NCBI GenBank assembly: GCA_902826155.1
Contig: CADEDU010000003.1
Location: 151,533-170,373 of the forward strand
Length of the DNA: 18,841 nt
Origin: an uncultured beta proteobacterium
GTDB taxonomy: Bacteria; Pseudomonadota; Gammaproteobacteria; Burkholderiales; SG8-39
Direction of reading: 5' to 3'
The notes beneath the pieces are model-generated. The model did no database searches. It saw only the letters and a program-made list of their open reading frames with translations, and was not told the origin of the DNA. Position 1 is the stretch's first letter. Every line of letters starts with the position of its first letter. A program made the position numbers and the translations under genes. Shown piece after piece: positions 15,937 to 18,841 of the stretch.

Positions 15937-17904
15937 ATGTTGAAGCACCGCGTTGTCATCGTCGCCGTCGTTGCGCTGCTCACCTCCATGTCTGCGCTGG
16001 CGGCGGTGACCCGCATCGAAGTCACCAAACGCGAACCGTTCCTCGGCGGGATGGCATTCGGCGCCGCGGGTGCGTACGAGCGGATTCAGGGCCGCTTTCA
16101 CGGCGAGCTCGATCCGCGCCACCCGCTCAATCGCGGCATCGTCGATCTCGCGCTTGCGCCGAAGAACGCGCGCGGCATGGTGGAGTACGCAGCCGATCTC
16201 GACATCCTCAGGCCCGCCGATCCGGCCAAGGGCAACGGCACGCTGCTCTACGACGTCAACAACCGCGGCAACAAGGTCGCGGTGCGCATGTTCAACGACA
16301 CCACGCCCAACAACCTGCTCGAACGGCCCGAGCACACCGGCGACGGTTTTCTGCTGCGCAACGGTTTCACCATCGTGTGGAGCGGCTGGATTCCCGACAC
16401 GATGCTGGGGCCCGCGCCGCTGCTGCGTTTCTATCCTCCCATAGTGGAAGGCCTGAAGCAGAAGGTGTGGGATGAGTTCCTGTTCAACGACGGCAAGCAG
16501 ACTCGCGCTCGCTTGACGTTTCGCGCCGCGCCGGGCAGTCGCGATCAGGCAGTGCTCACCGTGCGCGGCCGCAACGACGATTCGCCCAGCGTGATCCAGC
16601 GCGGGGCATGGGAGTTCGTCGACGATCGCAGGATTCACCTGCTGCCCGCGGGCACACCGTTCGCCATCGGCCAGATGTATCAGCTCACCTACACCGCGAT
16701 CGACGCCCCGGTCGCGGGCGCTGCTTTCGCCGCCACGCGCGATCTCATCGCGTTGCTTCGTTCAGGCCAGCCCGACGCGGCGGGCAACGCCCCGCTGTTG
16801 CCCGGCATTCGCACCACGCTCGCCCACGGCACCTCGCAAAGCGGCCGGTTCCTGCGCGACCTCGTCTATCAGGGGTTCAATGAGAGCGAAGACGGCAAGC
16901 GGGTGTTCGATGGCATGAACCCGCACATCGCCTCGCAACGCATCTTCCTGAACCATCGCTTCGCGCAACCCAATCGGCTGTACTCCGGTGGCTACAGCTT
17001 CTTCGGCTTTCCGGAAACGAGCTTTCCGTACGCGTACGGTACGCAGCTCGATCCGATCAGCAGCAAGCGCGACGGCATCCTCGCCCGCTGCACCGCGCGC
17101 GGCAACTGCCCGAAGATCGTGCACACCGTCACCTCGACCGAATACTGGCAAGGCGGTCAATCGCTCGGCACCACCGATGTCGCGGGCAAGATCGACGTGG
17201 CACCGCCCGACAACGTGCGCGTCTATCACCTGAGCGGTACCCAGCATGTGCACGTCGCGACCATGGGCAAGGGGATCTGCAACGGTGCCACCAATACCGA
17301 GATCGATCCGCGACCGATCCTGCGCGCGTTGCTCGTCGCGCTGGACCGTTGGGTCAAAGATGGCACAGCGCCGCCGGCCAGCCGCCATCCGCGCATCGAC
17401 GATGGCACGCTCGTGGCGGCGGGCGCGTTGAAATTCCCGGCGCTGTTGGTTGCGCCGCGCGAACCCAATCCGATGCATCGTTTCGATTACGGGCCGCGCT
17501 ACGCACAAGGCATCATCGATCAGGTGCCGCCGAAGCCGCTGGCCCGGCGTCCGACCGTGTTGGTGCCCCGCGTCGATACTGACGGCAACGAAACCGCCGG
17601 CGTGCGCATGCCGAATCAAGCCGTGCCAGCAAGCACGACCACGGGCTGGGCGCTGCGTTCGACCGAAGCCGGCGCGACCGGCGAGCTGTGCTATCTCGAC
17701 GGCCTCGCATTGCCGTTTACCAAGACTGCGGCCGAGCGCGAGCAGCGCAAGGACGCGCGTCCATCACTGGCGGAACGGTACAAGTCGCCCGACGAGTACA
17801 TCACCCGCGTGCGCAATGCCGCCGATGCGCTCGTCAAGGACGGCTACCTGCTGCGCGATGACGTCGAGTCGGCGGTCAAGAAGGCGCAAGCGGTGAAGTG
17901 GTAG
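15937..17904 (+). CDS. Secreted alpha/beta-hydrolase domain protein (Abhydrolase_10 type)
   Basis: AAAGGAGAGATCC directly precedes the ATG at 15937. The open frame continues upstream into the monooxygenase gene, but that part is non-coding in this frame. The product is 655 residues. A signal peptide MLKHRVVIVAVVALLTSMS ends near ALA|AVTR, so the enzyme is exported. The N-terminal half is beta-rich (FGAAGAYERIQGRFHGELDP; LLYDVNNRGNK). A nucleophile elbow GTSQSGRFLRDLVYQGFN gives probable catalytic Ser300 in G-x-S-Q-S-G, and HLSGTQHVHV probably gives the catalytic His437. These features match the large secreted alpha/beta-hydrolase domain family of uncertain substrate. It may act on esters or lactones, perhaps linked to the flavin monooxygenase upstream, although the two work in different compartments. 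Confidence 0.88.
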   Translation: MLKHRVVIVAVVALLTSMSALAAVTRIEVTKREPFLGGMAFGAAGAYERIQGRFHGELDPRHPLNRGIVDLALAPKNARGMVEYAADLDILRPADPAKGNGTLLYDVNNRGNKVAVRMFNDTTPNNLLERPEHTGDGFLLRNGFTIVWSGWIPDTMLGPAPLLRFYPPIVEGLKQKVWDEFLFNDGKQTRARLTFRAAPGSRDQAVLTVRGRNDDSPSVIQRGAWEFVDDRRIHLLPAGTPFAIGQMYQLTYTAIDAPVAGAAFAATRDLIALLRSGQPDAAGNAPLLPGIRTTLAHGTSQSGRFLRDLVYQGFNESEDGKRVFDGMNPHIASQRIFLNHRFAQPNRLYSGGYSFFGFPETSFPYAYGTQLDPISSKRDGILARCTARGNCPKIVHTVTSTEYWQGGQSLGTTDVAGKIDVAPPDNVRVYHLSGTQHVHVATMGKGICNGATNTEIDPRPILRALLVALDRWVKDGTAPPASRHPRIDDGTLVAAGALKFPALLVAPREPNPMHRFDYGPRYAQGIIDQVPPKPLARRPTVLVPRVDTDGNETAGVRMPNQAVPASTTTGWALRSTEAGATGELCYLDGLALPFTKTAAEREQRKDARPSLAERYKSPDEYITRVRNAADALVKDGYLLRDDVESAVKKAQAVKW

Positions 17905-17989
17905 GCGCCGAGGCGCTCGAGGAAGTGGCCCCCCGTCTCGCTGCTATCTGACGGCGATCAAATCCCCCGCGGGCGCAGAGCCGAAGCTA

Positions 17990-18018
17990 CATGCATCGGT
18001 CGCGCGCGCCGATGCGTG
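17990..18018 (+). promoter_or_regulatory. Stem-loop upstream of the macro-domain gene
   Basis: CATGCATCGG (17990-17999) pairs with CCGATGCGTG (18009-18018), giving ten pairs as RNA (one G-U) around a 9-base loop. It ends 34 bases before the macro ATG, within the 148-bp gap after the hydrolase gene. It could end the hydrolase transcript or structure the macro leader. No T-run follows. No other element is evident in the gap. Confidence 0.4.
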
Positions 18019-18052
18019 GCGCGGCCCCACCGCTCTATCCAGGGGATTGAAA

Positions 18053-18544
18053 ATGATCGTTCATACCGAGGGAGACATTCTGTTGTCGCGTGCCAGTGCG
18101 ATCGCGCATGGCGTGGGGCCCAACGACAACTTCGCATCGGGCTTGGCCCTCAGTCTGCGCGAGCGATGGCCGGCGATGTACAAGGACTTCCGCCACTACT
18201 GCCAGACGAGCCATCCGAAGCCGGGCGGCCTGTGGGCGTGGGCCGGCGCGGATGGCCAGCGGATCGTCAATCTCTTCACCCAGAGCGAAGCACCGCACGC
18301 CGGCGGACATCCGGGGCGCGCGTCGGTCGAGCATGTGAACCACGCGTTGCGCGAGTTGCGCAAATTCGTCGAATCGGAACAGATCGCGAGCGTCGCGCTG
18401 CCGCGCCTGGCAACCGGCGTGGGCGGACTGCAATGGAGCGACGTGCAGCCGCTGCTCGAGCGGCATCTGGGCGAGTTGAAGATACCGGTGATCGTCTACA
18501 GCGTGTTCCACAAGGACGTGAAGGGAAACGAAGGGCTGAGCTGA
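18053..18544 (+). CDS. Macro-domain protein (ALC1/DarG-like group), stand-alone
   Basis: I start at the ATG at 18053 because AGGGG lies seven bases upstream; an in-frame TTG two codons earlier is possible. The product is 163 residues, one macro domain. It opens MIVHTEGDILLS, with the Asp8 that contacts adenine in the family. It continues with IAHGVGPNDNFASGLALSLR (17-36, the ligand loop), IVNLFTQ (71-77) and LPRLATGVGGLQWSD (116-130). Macro domains bind or hydrolyse ADP-ribose groups and related metabolites. By comparison from memory with DarG and TARG1, the catalytic Lys after the NL.T strand is Gln77 here, and the Asp of TARG1's CGLD loop is Gly. Activity is therefore uncertain. No DarT-like toxin gene is adjacent in the window. 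Confidence 0.85.
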   Translation: MIVHTEGDILLSRASAIAHGVGPNDNFASGLALSLRERWPAMYKDFRHYCQTSHPKPGGLWAWAGADGQRIVNLFTQSEAPHAGGHPGRASVEHVNHALRELRKFVESEQIASVALPRLATGVGGLQWSDVQPLLERHLGELKIPVIVYSVFHKDVKGNEGLS

Positions 18545-18637
18545 GTTCGCGGCCCTGAATTCGTGGCCCTGCGATCGCGGCAGACAGTTGATACGCGATG
18601 GCGCGTTGACGATAGGGCAAAGAAGCGCCGCACGCTG
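18545..18637. other. Short convergent gap with an imperfect direct repeat
   Basis: TTCGCGGCCCTG (18546-18557) is repeated as TTCGTGGCCCTG (18560-18571) with one mismatch and a 14-base period, immediately after the macro stop. I see no clear terminator hairpin with a T-run. Confidence 0.3.
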
Positions 18638-18841
18638 CTAGCCGACCTTCTCCCACAGCAACTCGTGCCGCTGCATCGTGCCGCGCCACATCCTGAGCGG
18701 CGGCGCGAGCTTGAGCAATCCGTCTTCGAACGCGATCGTGCGCACCTGATCGCCGCCGATGCGGCTCGCCTCAGTGGAGCCGTCGACGCGCGTGCGCAGC
18801 GTGTCGCCTTCCACCACGTAGCGCCCGCAGTACGACACGTA
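18638..18841 (-). CDS. Lipocalin-like domain protein, C-terminal fragment cut by window edge
   Basis: The frame is open from the right edge to the TAG at 18640-18638, giving 67 residues. An in-frame GTG at 18838 is not a credible start because the domain is already under way. The segments CGRYVVEGDTLRTRVDGS, GGDQVRTIAFEDGLLKL and HELLWEKV match the closing beta-strands of the lipocalin-like domain family of small, mostly uncharacterised proteins. These often bind small hydrophobic molecules or accompany catabolic or polyketide genes. The N-terminus lies outside the window. The gene is convergent with the macro-domain gene. Confidence 0.75.
   Translation of the reverse strand, partial: YVSYCGRYVVEGDTLRTRVDGSTEASRIGGDQVRTIAFEDGLLKLAPPLRMWRGTMQRHELLWEKVG

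Noticed and set aside
18053..18544. DarTG-type toxin-antitoxin system.
   Set aside because: Only the macro domain is present. Neighbours are a hydrolase and a lipocalin-like protein, with no DarT-like ADP-ribosyltransferase, and residues needed for DarG-type catalysis seem absent.

Overview
The window is high-G+C bacterial DNA with dense coding on both strands. It looks like a chromosomal catabolic or accessory region of a betaproteobacterium, most likely Burkholderiales. That assignment is inferred from the G+C-rich codon use, a Bug/TctC-type periplasmic binding protein, and a zeta-class GST isomerase of the maleylacetoacetate/maleylpyruvate type. I see no rRNA, tRNA, CRISPR array, transposase, integrase or phage gene, and no DNA-binding transcription factor.

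Layout. (1) 1-2736: a luciferase-like flavin monooxygenase (minus strand, cut by the left edge) lies divergent to a tight VOC-dioxygenase/glyoxalase plus gentisate-dioxygenase-like cupin pair. (2) 2997-6335: a secreted rhodanese, then a 938-residue hybrid histidine kinase with two receiver domains and no neighbouring response regulator. (3) 6356-8551: two tandem Gfo/Idh/MocA oxidoreductases (minus strand), the upstream one starting at TTG. They are divergent to (4) 8709-10232: a zeta-GST isomerase and an MscS-family channel. A strong hairpin at 10267-10306 separates the channel from the convergent genes of (5) 10328-12042: a TctC/Bug solute-binding protein and a secreted HEAT/TPR protein. (6) 12076-12171: six copies of a 16-bp direct repeat, in the intergenic region upstream of (7) 12277-13856: a small ABM-fold monooxygenase and an MFS transporter. 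(8) 13857-13997: a 46-residue secreted, possibly lipidated Cys-rich protein whose stop codon abuts that of the MFS gene. (9) 14066-17904: an NTF2-like/flavin-monooxygenase fusion followed by a secreted alpha/beta hydrolase. (10) 18053-18841: a macro-domain protein, and the C-terminal end of a lipocalin-like protein cut by the right edge.

How the genes may work together (inference). Several products fit oxidative breakdown of small aromatic or cyclic compounds: flavin monooxygenases, a ring-cleaving cupin, a VOC protein and a glutathione-dependent cis-trans isomerase, with sugar/cyclitol-type dehydrogenases, a solute-binding protein and an exporter nearby. The cupin and the isomerase would be successive enzymes of a gentisate-type pathway, but they sit about 6 kb apart and no fumarylpyruvate hydrolase is present. 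The link is therefore a hypothesis. I did not find a clearly new multi-gene defence or mobile system. The best second-look items are the 16-bp repeat array, the structured region at 8572-8675, the NTF2-FMO plus hydrolase pair, the macro protein lacking expected catalytic residues, and the small Cys-rich protein.
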